39,892 nucleotides of DNA from Singulisphaera sp. (GTDB lineage: Bacteria > Planctomycetota > Planctomycetia > Isosphaerales > Isosphaeraceae): positions 1-39,892 of the forward strand of contig DAIDJG010000600.1 of the NCBI GenBank assembly GCA_027451445.1, given 5' to 3'. Shown here in pieces: positions 25,430 to 33,361 of the stretch. A program made the translations under genes and the position numbers. How positions within the stretch are numbered: position 1 is the first letter of the stretch; each line of letters starts with the position of its first letter. Below the pieces are notes generated by a model. It made no database searches and had not been told where the DNA came from. It saw only the letters and a program-made list of their open reading frames with translations.

Positions 25430-25831
25430 TTATTGCTTTCCGGGCGCAGAGGCTGCGGCGTTAAACGGCAGGTCGAGGTCGAGGGTACTTGAACCGGCCG
25501 GGACGTCGAAGTTCTTCGTGTTATACGCGCCGGCAGCCGGGTCTTTGGTGCCGTCGACGCTGACGGCGTTGCCACCGACCAAGGTGGTGATCTCGTAGGT
25601 ACCGTCCTTGATGGGAGCCGTTCGCGACCCCACCTTCCGGTTCACGTTTGCGGGGTTGAAGGTCACGTTTCCTTGTTTCGCAGGCTGACCCTTGATGGTA
25701 ACCTTCCCACTCACTTTCGCCTCGGTGAGCGAGGAACTCACTCCGGGTACGTCTCCACCACAGCCCCACGACGAGATTAGCATGAGGCCGATCCCGATCG
25801 GCATCCCCCATGACCGTAGCAGTTGTCTCAT
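25430..25831 (-). CDS. Small lipoprotein with carboxypeptidase-regulatory-like fold
   Basis: A 133-residue protein with a lipoprotein signal (hydrophobic residues 10-20, lipobox SWGC with Cys24). The rest is a compact beta sandwich with VSGKVTIKGQPAKQGNVTFNP-like strands, typical of the carboxypeptidase regulatory-like domain proteins that accompany DUF1559 genes in planctomycetes. It should sit at a membrane with the beta domain in the periplasm. It lies upstream of the DUF1559 gene on the same strand with a gap of about 360 bases. Confidence 0.82.
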   Translation of the reverse strand: MRQLLRSWGMPIGIGLMLISSWGCGGDVPGVSSSLTEAKVSGKVTIKGQPAKQGNVTFNPANVNRKVGSRTAPIKDGTYEITTLVGGNAVSVDGTKDPAAGAYNTKNFDVPAGSSTLDLDLPFNAAASAPGKQ

Positions 25832-25872
25832 GTGAACGTCTCGCGATATGGGAAAAGGAGGACTTGAGGCAT

Positions 25873-25878
25873 ATTATA
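25873..25878 (-). promoter_or_regulatory. Minus-10 box of the lipoprotein gene
   Basis: The minus strand reads TATAAT here, 41 bases upstream of the ATG at 25831. No clear minus-35 box at 17 bases. It would make a short leader for the lipoprotein transcript. Confidence 0.35.
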
Positions 25879-25981
25879 CCATAACTCCCCGCGCCGGGAG
25901 GATGGCAGAAAAAAGGAGGTCTGTGGTGGAATGTGAGGTCACAGACATTCGGAGCCGACCATTTGGAGACCGCACGCGAGC

Positions 25982-26196
25982 GTTAACCCCAATGCCGTTC
26001 AAATAGTCGTAAACTTCACGAACTCAGGAACATAAATACTCCCTCCCCCCTTGTGGGGGAGGGCCGGGGTGGGGGGTGTCGCACTACCCGTGACCGTTCG
26101 CCCCCCCCCACCCCAACCCTCCCCCACAAAGGGGGGAGGGAGTTAAGTCGTTCGTCCGCTTCGGCTTAGGGTTAACCGAACGGTATTGGCGTTAAC
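25982..26196. mobile_element. 215-bp nested inverted-repeat element, MITE-like
   Basis: Outer ends GTTAACCCCAATGCCGTTC (25982-26000) and GAACGGTATTGGCGTTAAC (26178-26196) pair at 17 of 19 positions. Inner arms of about 40 bases, at 26038-26076 and 26104-26143, are C/G-rich (CTCCCTCCCCCC, then GTGGGGGAGGG) and pair with two mismatches and one gap. The 11-base sequence GCGTTAACCCC also occurs directly at both ends (25980-25990 and 26189-26199). No transposase frame lies inside. It fills the gap between the lipoprotein and acetyltransferase genes. A non-autonomous element is inferred. Confidence 0.6.
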
Positions 26197-26249
26197 CCCC
26201 CCGCCGTCGCTCGTAGGTCGTGGCCTTACTCGAGGAAGGAGCAAGTCCG

Positions 26250-26705
26250 GTGTCGAACCTCATTATCAGGGCGGTTCGGCCATCGGACCACGCTGCGTGG
26301 TTCCAAATGCGAAAAGCTCTCTGGGACGACTGTTCCGATGCGCAGCTCGCGCAGGAGATCGAGGACATCTGTGCTTCGATGTCTGACGAAGCGTTCGTCG
26401 CCGAGCAATCGGGTGGCGATCTCTGCGGCTTCGTCGAGGTCGCGATCCGCTCGAGGGCCGATGGCTGCGATTCGGGGCCGGTCGGTTATATCGAGGGCTG
26501 GTACGTGAACGAAGATGTGCGGCGCCTGGGAGTCGGCCGAAAACTCATTGAGGCCGCCGAGGCATGGGCGCGGTCGAACGGTTGTCGCCAGATGGCGTCC
26601 GACGCGGAACTCTGGAATGACGTCAGCCACGAGGCGCACCAGGCGCTCGGCTACGAGGAAACGGCTCGCCTCGTCCACTTCCGGAAGGATCTGTATCCGC
26701 TTTGA
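26250..26705 (+). CDS. GNAT N-acetyltransferase, AAC(6')-like
   Basis: A 151-residue acetyltransferase that should transfer acetyl from acetyl-CoA to an amine. The acetyl-CoA loop is RRLGVGRKL (91-99, the R/Q-x2-G-x-G/A pattern), preceded by GYIEGWYVNEDV and followed by AEAWARSNGCRQMASDAE. The overall pattern (MRKALWDDC, FVEVAIRSRADGC, PVGYIEGWYV, FRKDLYPL) resembles aminoglycoside 6'-N-acetyltransferases. The GTG at 26250 is chosen because GAGGAAGGAG lies 8 bases upstream. Resemblance to resistance enzymes does not prove that aminoglycosides are its substrate. Confidence 0.85.
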   Translation: MSNLIIRAVRPSDHAAWFQMRKALWDDCSDAQLAQEIEDICASMSDEAFVAEQSGGDLCGFVEVAIRSRADGCDSGPVGYIEGWYVNEDVRRLGVGRKLIEAAEAWARSNGCRQMASDAELWNDVSHEAHQALGYEETARLVHFRKDLYPL

Positions 26706-26733
26706 GAGCGTCGGCGGGCGTGCTGCGGTACCC

Positions 26734-27189
26734 TCAGCGCTTGACCGCAAAGACGTACTGCGGCGAGTCGTATCCGATCCGAACCACGATCGGGGCTGTC
26801 TTGTAGACGCTCAGACCGACCTCTTTTCGCCCTTCCCGTTTTCCAGCCTTGATCTGCGTCAAAACCAACATTCCGTTCTTCAGGGCCCATTTCCCCTCGA
26901 TTTCGTTGGCCGAGGCTCCCTCGGGAAGCAACTTCGCGGCCAGGTCGGACGGGATGCTCGCTTTCCCCTTCTTCAAGGCGAAGCCGTCCTTCGTGAAGGA
27001 CCACGAAAAATCGGCCTCGTGCGAGGTCTTGTCCGCGGTGAAGTAATGGTTCAACGTCATCGCGGTGATGTCCGCCTCGGTCACGGGGAAGTCCCCCTGT
27101 GCGACGGTGGGAATGGGTATCGCGAGCAGCCAACATACAGCCGCGAAAGACGCTCCTAGCCCGACGCTCCAAAGGCTCTCCGTACCCAT
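26734..27189 (-). CDS. Secreted protein of unknown function
   Basis: The 151-residue protein has a signal peptide (hydrophobic about 8-25, cleavage near Thr-Val-Ala-Gln-Gly). The mature part is a basic mixed alpha/beta domain with lysine-rich patches (DGFALKKGKA and QIKAGKREGRKEVGL). No family was recognised. A GGAG site is about 12 bases before the ATG at 27189. It is convergent with the acetyltransferase and is followed, on the same strand upstream, by the sialidase. Confidence 0.65.
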   Translation of the reverse strand: MGTESLWSVGLGASFAAVCWLLAIPIPTVAQGDFPVTEADITAMTLNHYFTADKTSHEADFSWSFTKDGFALKKGKASIPSDLAAKLLPEGASANEIEGKWALKNGMLVLTQIKAGKREGRKEVGLSVYKTAPIVVRIGYDSPQYVFAVKR

Positions 27190-27256
27190 TGACGTTCGGC
27201 TCCAGTGAAGTCCTCAATCGGGGAGTAACACCCGAAGCGGAGGAGTCGGCGAACGA

Positions 27257-28549
27257 TCAATCGCTCAGCCACTCCAGGTTGAAACGGGCGAGCGTCAGGG
27301 CGTTTCCCGCGAACCCGGGTTTGGTGCCACGACCATAGAAGCAGAGAATCGTTCCCGCGGGGGTCACGGCGATGTCCGAATACATGCTCGGGCCAGCCTC
27401 GATCGTTTTGCCGCTGTCCCAGGTCCGCCCGTCGTCACGGCTGATTTTTACACTCAGGTTCTTGCGGTCGCGAAACTGGCCAGGCGCGGCCTTTCCGTTC
27501 TCGCGGTTCAGGTTGTGGGGGTTGGAGAAAAGGATCAGGTCCTTGTCGCCATGGCGGTAGCGCACGATACCCGCCATGCAGATCGGTTCGAGGAGGGCGT
27601 CATCGAATCGCGGCGTGCTCCAGCGTGTTGTACCGTCCGGGCTCGTGGTAACGAGGCGCCGGTGAGCCTTCGACTCGCTGCGGACGTTCAACATCACCCG
27701 TCCGTCGGCAAGCTCGATGGCGACGGTTTCGTTCGGGTTGATCCATTCCTCGGTACAGGGCACGGCGATGTCGCCCGCCTTCCATGTCGTCCCCTCGTTG
27801 TCGCTGTAGATCGTGGCGGTCACGCTCGGATGGTGCGCGTTGTTGCCCGTGCCGGTGGAGAGCCACACGGGAACGATGAGGCGTCCCGTCTTGAGCTGGA
27901 TGCTGTGATTCGGGCCGGTGGCGAGCACCGCCCAGGGATACTCCTTCTTGAAGGCCTCAAAGGTCTGTGTGATCTCCTTCGGTGCGCTCCAGGTCACGCC
28001 GTCGTCCTCACTGCGCTGATAAAAACAGCGCATGTATTCGAGGCAGAAGAGCATGTGGACCGTACCATCGCGATCGGCGATGAGCACCGGATTGTTGTAG
28101 GTGACCGCATCGCGATCAATTCCCTTCAATCGCAGCGCGACGGGGTTCTTCGTTTTCGGTCCCGGCACGAGCGCGATGCTCTTGGGCGGACTCCAGGTTT
28201 TGCCGTCGTCCGTGCTGCGGCGGAGGAGGATGCGGACGTCATCCCAGTCGCTCACGCCCGCGGGCCGCTTGCGGGCCTCGCACCATGCCAGCACAGTCCC
28301 CCTGGCCGTGACGACAATGCCGGGGATGTGGTAGATGCTGTAGGCCGGATCGTCGCCCGTCTGGAAAAGCTCCTGTTTCTCGAAGAACGGTCCGGCCGTT
28401 TTAGCGGATGGTGTCTGTCCCTCGACCGGCCGGCCTCCCTGGGCCGCGATGACGACGCAAGCCACGAGCGCAAGTTTCACGCACGCTCGTACTCCGGGCG
28501 AACGCCCGTCACAGTGCGCAGAGGCGTTCAGCACGGGGAATCGGCGCAT
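27257..28549 (-). CDS. Exo-alpha-sialidase (BNR/Asp-box family), secreted
   Basis: This 430-residue enzyme should release terminal sialic acid or a related sugar from glycans. It has an N-terminal signal segment (about residues 20-38) and a YHIPGIVV motif (73-80), the equivalent of the sialidase (F/Y)RIP. Four Asp boxes mark the six-bladed propeller: STDDGKTW, SEDDGVTW, SDNEGTTW and SRDDGRTW. RIP has His for the Arg, so the first arginine of the catalytic triad is altered; the true substrate may not be sialic acid. The start ATG at 28549 has GAGGAG upstream. It lies 85 bases downstream of the aldo/keto reductase gene on the same strand. Confidence 0.88.
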   Translation of the reverse strand: MRRFPVLNASAHCDGRSPGVRACVKLALVACVVIAAQGGRPVEGQTPSAKTAGPFFEKQELFQTGDDPAYSIYHIPGIVVTARGTVLAWCEARKRPAGVSDWDDVRILLRRSTDDGKTWSPPKSIALVPGPKTKNPVALRLKGIDRDAVTYNNPVLIADRDGTVHMLFCLEYMRCFYQRSEDDGVTWSAPKEITQTFEAFKKEYPWAVLATGPNHSIQLKTGRLIVPVWLSTGTGNNAHHPSVTATIYSDNEGTTWKAGDIAVPCTEEWINPNETVAIELADGRVMLNVRSESKAHRRLVTTSPDGTTRWSTPRFDDALLEPICMAGIVRYRHGDKDLILFSNPHNLNRENGKAAPGQFRDRKNLSVKISRDDGRTWDSGKTIEAGPSMYSDIAVTPAGTILCFYGRGTKPGFAGNALTLARFNLEWLSD

Positions 28550-28634
28550 TCGAGACTCCTCGACGACTTTCCCCGCTGCGGATTGTCCACACAATCCGCA
28601 GCGGGGGATACAGATTTGTCACAACTTTGGTCGC

Positions 28635-29846
28635 TTATCCCAGCAGCCGGTGCACATCTTTCAACTTGGTGGGAATATCGATCTCCTGCACACAGGCTGG
28701 GAGGCAGTCGCCGCAGCCGACGCAGGACGTGCCGTTCCGCGTCAAGGCGGCGTATTCGCTCCGCGCCCGGTCGAGATCAAGATAATCCCGGCCGTACCGC
28801 TCGTAACGGAAGATGTCGGCGATCGAGATGTGTTCGGGACAATGGGAAACGCACTCGGCGCACAACAGGCAGGTGAGGCCCTTGTTGTAACCGGACAGCA
28901 GGGCGAGCGTCGCGTGGTCTTGCGGGCCCATGGCCAGGCTGGTGGCCGCGCCCATGTTTTCGTGGAGTTGATCGAAGTTCTTGGTCGCGATCACCGCCGC
29001 GGTGAGGTTCTCGTTGGACTGCAGCCATTTGATCATGGCCGCGGCGGGGGTGCTGCCCTGATATTTCGGATCGGCCAGCAGCTTCTGGAACTTTTGATCC
29101 TGCGCCGCGCGTCCAACTCCGCCCATCGTCTTCATGGCGATGGTGCCAATATCCTTCTTCTTCGCGACCTCGATCCATTCCTCGACTTCCTTGCGGTCGC
29201 CGAACGTGTGGAAGAACTGGGTCGCCTCGTAGGGCCGGTTGTCGGCGAGGTAGTGCATGATCTCCCAGGCCATGTCTCCCTTGATGTTGTTGTAGTGGTG
29301 CTGGGAGATCGCGAGATGTTTGACCAGCCCCTCCTTCTTGAGCCGTTCGAACGCCCGGACCATGCCTGGGTTCTGCTTGGCCTCCTCGACGGAGTGATAG
29401 CCGAAGTGGAACTTGAAGACGTCGTAGTAGCCGACTCCCGATGCCTTCACGCGGCTCTTGACGAACTGGTAGTGCTGCTCCTCATCGATCTGTCCACGCT
29501 CGTGGCCGCCGTTCACGCGGTCGACGACGCACTCGAGATAGTACGACTCCCTCGGCTGATTCTTGAGGGCCGCCGGCAGCGAGTTGGCGTTCCAGGCCTG
29601 GGCCTTGTGCCAGTAATTGACCCCGGCGCTCACCGCCTTGGGAATGAGCTCCTTCGTCCAGTCGGACGCGCCCACGAGCCAACCGATCTCGAGCCCGGTG
29701 CGGCCGTAGCGCCGCTTCGGCAGTTTGCCGGCCTCGGCCTTCTCATCCGCCCGCACCGGCAGGTTGGCGACGCTTGCGGCGGCCACACCCGTCGCCCCGA
29801 GCCGCATCATGTCCCGTCGAGAAAGGTTGTTCGAGCCATCACACAT
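28635..29846 (-). CDS. Tat-exported aldo/keto reductase-fold protein with two ferredoxin-type [4Fe-4S] sites
   Basis: The 403-residue protein has a twin-arginine signal (SRRDMMRLG, Arg10-Arg11) followed by an Ala/Val-rich stretch. The body follows the aldo/keto reductase barrel (RRYGRTGLEIGWL, LAISQHHYNN, AVIATKNFDQL). The C-terminus carries two Cys clusters: CLLCAECVSHCP (326-337) and CVGCGDCLPAC (375-385). The canonical tetrad looks lost: the Asp/Tyr segment (usually like DTAxxYG) reads HKAQAWN, and the catalytic Lys segment reads LECVVD. The protein may thus act as an electron-transfer or structural relative. GGAGAGG lies 8 bases before the ATG at 29846. It is on the same strand as the sialidase and divergent from the first sulfatase. 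Confidence 0.88.
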   Translation of the reverse strand: MCDGSNNLSRRDMMRLGATGVAAASVANLPVRADEKAEAGKLPKRRYGRTGLEIGWLVGASDWTKELIPKAVSAGVNYWHKAQAWNANSLPAALKNQPRESYYLECVVDRVNGGHERGQIDEEQHYQFVKSRVKASGVGYYDVFKFHFGYHSVEEAKQNPGMVRAFERLKKEGLVKHLAISQHHYNNIKGDMAWEIMHYLADNRPYEATQFFHTFGDRKEVEEWIEVAKKKDIGTIAMKTMGGVGRAAQDQKFQKLLADPKYQGSTPAAAMIKWLQSNENLTAAVIATKNFDQLHENMGAATSLAMGPQDHATLALLSGYNKGLTCLLCAECVSHCPEHISIADIFRYERYGRDYLDLDRARSEYAALTRNGTSCVGCGDCLPACVQEIDIPTKLKDVHRLLG

Positions 29847-30135
29847 AGCGATATTCCTCTCCTTCTGGTGATCCAACAGGGAAAGCGGCCCGGTTGCCTC
29901 AACGAGTTCAGTCTACAATGCAACCGGCGGCGGTCAACAGCCGAGTCAGCGGCCGGGGACGAGGCGAAGATGCCCGCGGTGCGTGAACCGGGAGGGTCCG
30001 AGGCCCGCCTCGACGAATCCGTCGGCCACGATCGGCCTGTCGCCAGGGACTTCGTTGGGAAACCGATTCCGTGTAACATCACGAATCGCAATGAGTGGCG
30101 GTTCCCGGAAGTCTTGCGCTGTTGGAGAAAACGTG

Positions 30136-31611
30136 ATGCGTGTCGTCTTTTCGCTCGGACTGCTCATCGTGGTGGTCCCCGGCTCGGCGCTCGCCGTGGC
30201 CGATCGTCCCAACATCGTGATGATCGTCGCCGACGACATGGGCTACGCCGACGCCGGTTGCCAGGGCGCGAAAGATATCCGCACCCCGAACCTGGACCGA
30301 CTCGCAAAGGAAGGGACGCGGTTCACGAGTTTCTGCGTCGCGCAACCGGTATGCACAGCCTCTCGGGCCGCGATCATGTCAGGCTGCTATCCGAATCGAA
30401 TCGGGATGTCGGGAGCGCTCAACCACACGAGCACCATCGGAATTCACCCAGATGAGACGCTGCTGACGGAACTGCTCCGCGACATCGGCTACACCTCGGC
30501 GCATTACGGCAAGTGGCACCTTGGCACGCGCCCGGTCTTCTTCCCCACGCGAAACGGTTTCGACGAGTGGGTCGGGTTGCCCTACTCGAACGATAACGGT
30601 CCGCTCCACCCGACCGTCCGCGGGATCCCTGCACTCCCGCTTTACGCCGGCGACAAGGTGATCGCGACGGACCCGGACCAATCGCAGTTCACAAAGCTTT
30701 TCACCGAAAAAGCGGTCGGATTCATCAGGGCCAACCATTCGAAGCCGTTTTTCCTCTATGTTCCGCACGTCATGCCCCACGTGCCGATCTTCGCCTCCGA
30801 GCGGTTCAATGGGAAATCCGGTCGTGGGCTCTACGGCGACGTGATCGAGGAGCTCGACTGGGGCGTGGGCGAAATCCTGACGGCGCTGAAGGATGCCGGA
30901 ATCGAGAACAACACGCTCGTCCTGTTCCTCTCCGACAACGGGCCGTTCCTGAGCTACGGCTCCCATGCCGGCAGTGCCGGCCCCTTGCGCGAAGGGAAAC
31001 TCACCACGTTCGAGGGCGGAGTGCGGGTTCCGTTTCTGGTGCGCATGCCCGGCGTGGTCCCGGCGAATCGCGTGTGCGACGAGCTCTTCACAAGCCTGGA
31101 TCTGCTGCCCACGATCGCGCACCTCACGGGCGCCTCGTTGCCGAAAGCGAAGATCGACGGGGTGAACCTGGGCCCCTTGCTGCTCGGCGAGAAGAACGCC
31201 AGGGGCCGCGCTTCGTTCGCCTACTACTCCGGCTCGGAACTGCAGGCGGTGCGGAGCGGGAAGTGGAAGCTTCACCTTCCTCACGAATACCTGGTCGTAA
31301 ACGGGACGCCGGGCAAAGACGGCAAACCCGCCAACTTTGAAAACATGAAACCAATCGCAATCCAGGAGTCCGGCATTCGTGGCATCGCCAGCCGGCACGG
31401 TTACAAGGTTCGGAAGATGGAACAGTCGCTCTTCGATCTCTCGGCAGACCCCGGCGAAACGAAGGATCTCTCGGCCGAGCACCCGGACGTCGTGAGCCAG
31501 TTGTCCGCGCTGGCCGACGAATTCAAGCTCGACCTGGGCGACTCGCTCACGAACGCCAAGGGAAACGGATTACGCGCCGTCGGCCGTGCGGAGACCACCG
31601 CGAATCCTTGA
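30136..31611 (+). CDS. Secreted sulfatase (arylsulfatase A-type)
   Basis: A 491-residue sulfatase with a signal peptide (hydrophobic 5-20). Metal ligands are in VADDMGYADA (Asp33, Asp34). Cys73 in CTASR is the residue converted to formylglycine (C-x-A-x-R form), and GKWHLGT plus LSDNGP complete the site. It should remove sulfate esters from a carbohydrate or aromatic substrate in the periplasm or outside. GGAGA at 30124-30128 precedes the ATG; the longer frame to 29983 has no features. It is the first of three plus-strand sulfatases. Confidence 0.93.
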   Translation: MRVVFSLGLLIVVVPGSALAVADRPNIVMIVADDMGYADAGCQGAKDIRTPNLDRLAKEGTRFTSFCVAQPVCTASRAAIMSGCYPNRIGMSGALNHTSTIGIHPDETLLTELLRDIGYTSAHYGKWHLGTRPVFFPTRNGFDEWVGLPYSNDNGPLHPTVRGIPALPLYAGDKVIATDPDQSQFTKLFTEKAVGFIRANHSKPFFLYVPHVMPHVPIFASERFNGKSGRGLYGDVIEELDWGVGEILTALKDAGIENNTLVLFLSDNGPFLSYGSHAGSAGPLREGKLTTFEGGVRVPFLVRMPGVVPANRVCDELFTSLDLLPTIAHLTGASLPKAKIDGVNLGPLLLGEKNARGRASFAYYSGSELQAVRSGKWKLHLPHEYLVVNGTPGKDGKPANFENMKPIAIQESGIRGIASRHGYKVRKMEQSLFDLSADPGETKDLSAEHPDVVSQLSALADEFKLDLGDSLTNAKGNGLRAVGRAETTANP

Positions 31612-31695
31612 CGGGGCCGCACTCTGTTCGAGACCCTAACACGCTGCGTACAAACAACCTTTACAAATTCAGGTTGATAACGAATCCGAATCCGG

Positions 31696-31785
31696 ATCTT
31701 CGTTTCCTTTGTTTCCTTCTGTTCAACTTTGGTTGCCGCCGAGTGGGATAGGCCCTGAACAGAAGGAAACGAAGGGAACGAAGAT
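31696..31785. repeat. 30-bp inverted repeat between sulfatase genes
   Basis: The left arm at 31696-31725 (starting ATCTTCGTTTCCTTTG) and right arm at 31756-31785 (ending GGGAACGAAGAT) pair at 28 of 30 positions with a 30-base spacer. A transcript would form a long hairpin. It lies between the first and second sulfatases and may end the first transcript or be a dispersed repeat. The gap 31612-31872 holds no gene. Confidence 0.65.
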
Positions 31786-31795
31786 GATAATAGTT

Positions 31796-31830
31796 GTTAT
31801 AAGCGCGTTATACGGTTTACTTGCGTTATA
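31796..31830 (+). promoter_or_regulatory. Three GTTATA hexamers before the second sulfatase
   Basis: GTTATA occurs at 31796-31801, 31807-31812 and 31825-31830, about 45-75 bases before the second sulfatase start. Two are GCGTTATA. They could be operator half-sites or minus-10 boxes. The spacing of 11 and 18 bases is close to one and two helical turns. Confidence 0.25.
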
Positions 31831-31859
31831 GAGGTTGTCTTTGCGCACGCCTTAAACTC

Positions 31860-31864
31860 GGAGG
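31860..31864 (+). promoter_or_regulatory. Ribosome binding site supporting a TTG start
   Basis: GGAGG lies 8 bases before the TTG at 31873. The nearby ATG at 31865 is in another frame. This supports TTG as the initiation codon of the second sulfatase. Confidence 0.5.
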
Positions 31865-31872
31865 ATGCCCCT

Positions 31873-33345
31873 TTGCTCCGCCTTGTGCTCTCCTCGGCAT
31901 TGCTCTCGTTTGCAACTGCCGCAATCGCCTCCGGTGCCGAGAAGCCCAACGTTCTGCTCGTCGTCGCGGACGACCTGCGCGTGGAGCTCGGGTGCTACGG
32001 CTCGGCGGCAAAAACCCCGAACCTCGACATGCTCGCGAAGCGCGGGCTGCGTTTCGACCGGGCGTACTGTCAGCAGGCCGTGTGCAACCCGTCGCGGTCG
32101 TCATTCCTCACCGGCAAGCGGCCCGACACGCTTCATCTTTGGGTCAACGGCACGCATTTCCGCGAGCAGAACCCGGACGTGATGACGCTCCCACTGTGGT
32201 TCAAGGAGAATGGTTACGAAACGCGCGGAATCGGCAAGATTTTCCACAACTGGCACACCAAGGAAAAGGGGGATCGGCGGTCCTGGAGCACGGACGAGTT
32301 CCTGCACTACGCCAACCATGGCGACGACACACCGGAGGTCAAAGGCGACCTGCCGCCCAACCTCGCCCTCAACATCGGCCGCGCCTACGGGAAGGTGCCG
32401 CTGTGCGAGCGCCGGGATGTGCCCGACGAGGCATACTACGACGGTCGCGTCGCTGCTGAGGCCGTCAGGGTTCTCGGCGAGGTGAAGGACAGGCCGTTCT
32501 TCCTTGCCGTTGGTTTCTGGAAGCCCCACGCTCCGTTCAACGCGCCGAAGAAGTACTGGGATCTGTACGATCCGAAGTCGATCCCGCCCCTCAACGGATC
32601 GCGTCCGCAGGACGCCCCCGAGATCGCGTTCCATGACAGCCGCGAAATTCTGGGCATTCCGCCCCGGCAGATCTCGCCGAACGCGGCGCAGATCGCCGAA
32701 ATGCGGCACGGCTACCTCGCCAACGTCAGCTACATGGACGCCCAGGTCGCGAAGGTGCTGAAGGCGCTCGACGATCACCAACTCAGGGAGCGCACGATCG
32801 TTGTGTTCGTGGCCGACCACGGTTACCACCTCGGCGAACATACCCTTTGGGGGAAGACCTCCTGCTTCGAGTACGACGCGCGCGTGCCGCTCATCATCGC
32901 GCCTCCCGAAATGCGGTCAGCCGGGAAGGCCACGAAATCGCTTGTCGAGCTCGTCGATCTCTTTCCCACACTGTGCGAATTGGCGGGGCTGAAAGCGCCG
33001 GCGGGATTGGAAGGCGTCAGCCTCGTCCCCGTCTTGAACGATCCTTCGGCGACCGTCAAACAAGCAGCCTTCACCCAGCATCCACGCCCCGCGTACAGCG
33101 ACCGCTCGGCCTCGGGCCTCCCCGACGCGATGGGGTATAGCGCTCGCACCGCTGCCGGACGCTACTCCGAATGGCGCGACTGGACGACGGGAAAGGTACT
33201 CGGCGCCGAATACTACGACACCGAACGCGTCCCGGCGGAGTTGACCAATCGTGTCGATGACGCGAAGGCGGCCGAGCCGATCCGGGCGGCTCGTGCCGCG
33301 TTGCACGCGATGTTCCCACCCGACATTCCACCCTCGAAACGTTGA
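31873..33345 (+). CDS. Secreted sulfatase, iduronate-2-sulfatase-like
   Basis: A 490-residue sulfatase that starts at TTG and has a signal peptide (residues 1-20). VADDLRVELGCYG gives the metal-binding Asp pair. Cys71 in CNPSR is the formylglycine site (C-x-P-S-R). Later it has GKIFHNWH, KPHAPFNAPKKYWDLY and ADHGYHLGEHTLWGK, the pattern of iduronate-2-sulfatase-like enzymes. It ends 16 bases before the third sulfatase. Its likely substrate is a sulfated uronic acid or related sugar, which is inferred from family likeness. Confidence 0.93.
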   Translation: MLRLVLSSALLSFATAAIASGAEKPNVLLVVADDLRVELGCYGSAAKTPNLDMLAKRGLRFDRAYCQQAVCNPSRSSFLTGKRPDTLHLWVNGTHFREQNPDVMTLPLWFKENGYETRGIGKIFHNWHTKEKGDRRSWSTDEFLHYANHGDDTPEVKGDLPPNLALNIGRAYGKVPLCERRDVPDEAYYDGRVAAEAVRVLGEVKDRPFFLAVGFWKPHAPFNAPKKYWDLYDPKSIPPLNGSRPQDAPEIAFHDSREILGIPPRQISPNAAQIAEMRHGYLANVSYMDAQVAKVLKALDDHQLRERTIVVFVADHGYHLGEHTLWGKTSCFEYDARVPLIIAPPEMRSAGKATKSLVELVDLFPTLCELAGLKAPAGLEGVSLVPVLNDPSATVKQAAFTQHPRPAYSDRSASGLPDAMGYSARTAAGRYSEWRDWTTGKVLGAEYYDTERVPAELTNRVDDAKAAEPIRAARAALHAMFPPDIPPSKR

Positions 33346-33361
33346 ATCGTCCGAGGCTCTC

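Noticed and set aside
26038-26143. C/G-rich hairpin as an ordinary rho-independent terminator
   Set aside because: Arms of 40 bases are nested in a larger inverted repeat and no T-tract follows; a repeat element fits better.
26250-26705. Acetyltransferase as an acquired resistance gene
   Set aside because: Likeness to AAC(6') is seen, but no integron, cassette site or transposase is near, and the base composition matches its surroundings.
28449-30455. 668-residue open frame antisense to the aldo/keto reductase and overlapping the first sulfatase
   Set aside because: It crosses two real genes and a gap; both real genes have clear motifs and ribosome sites.
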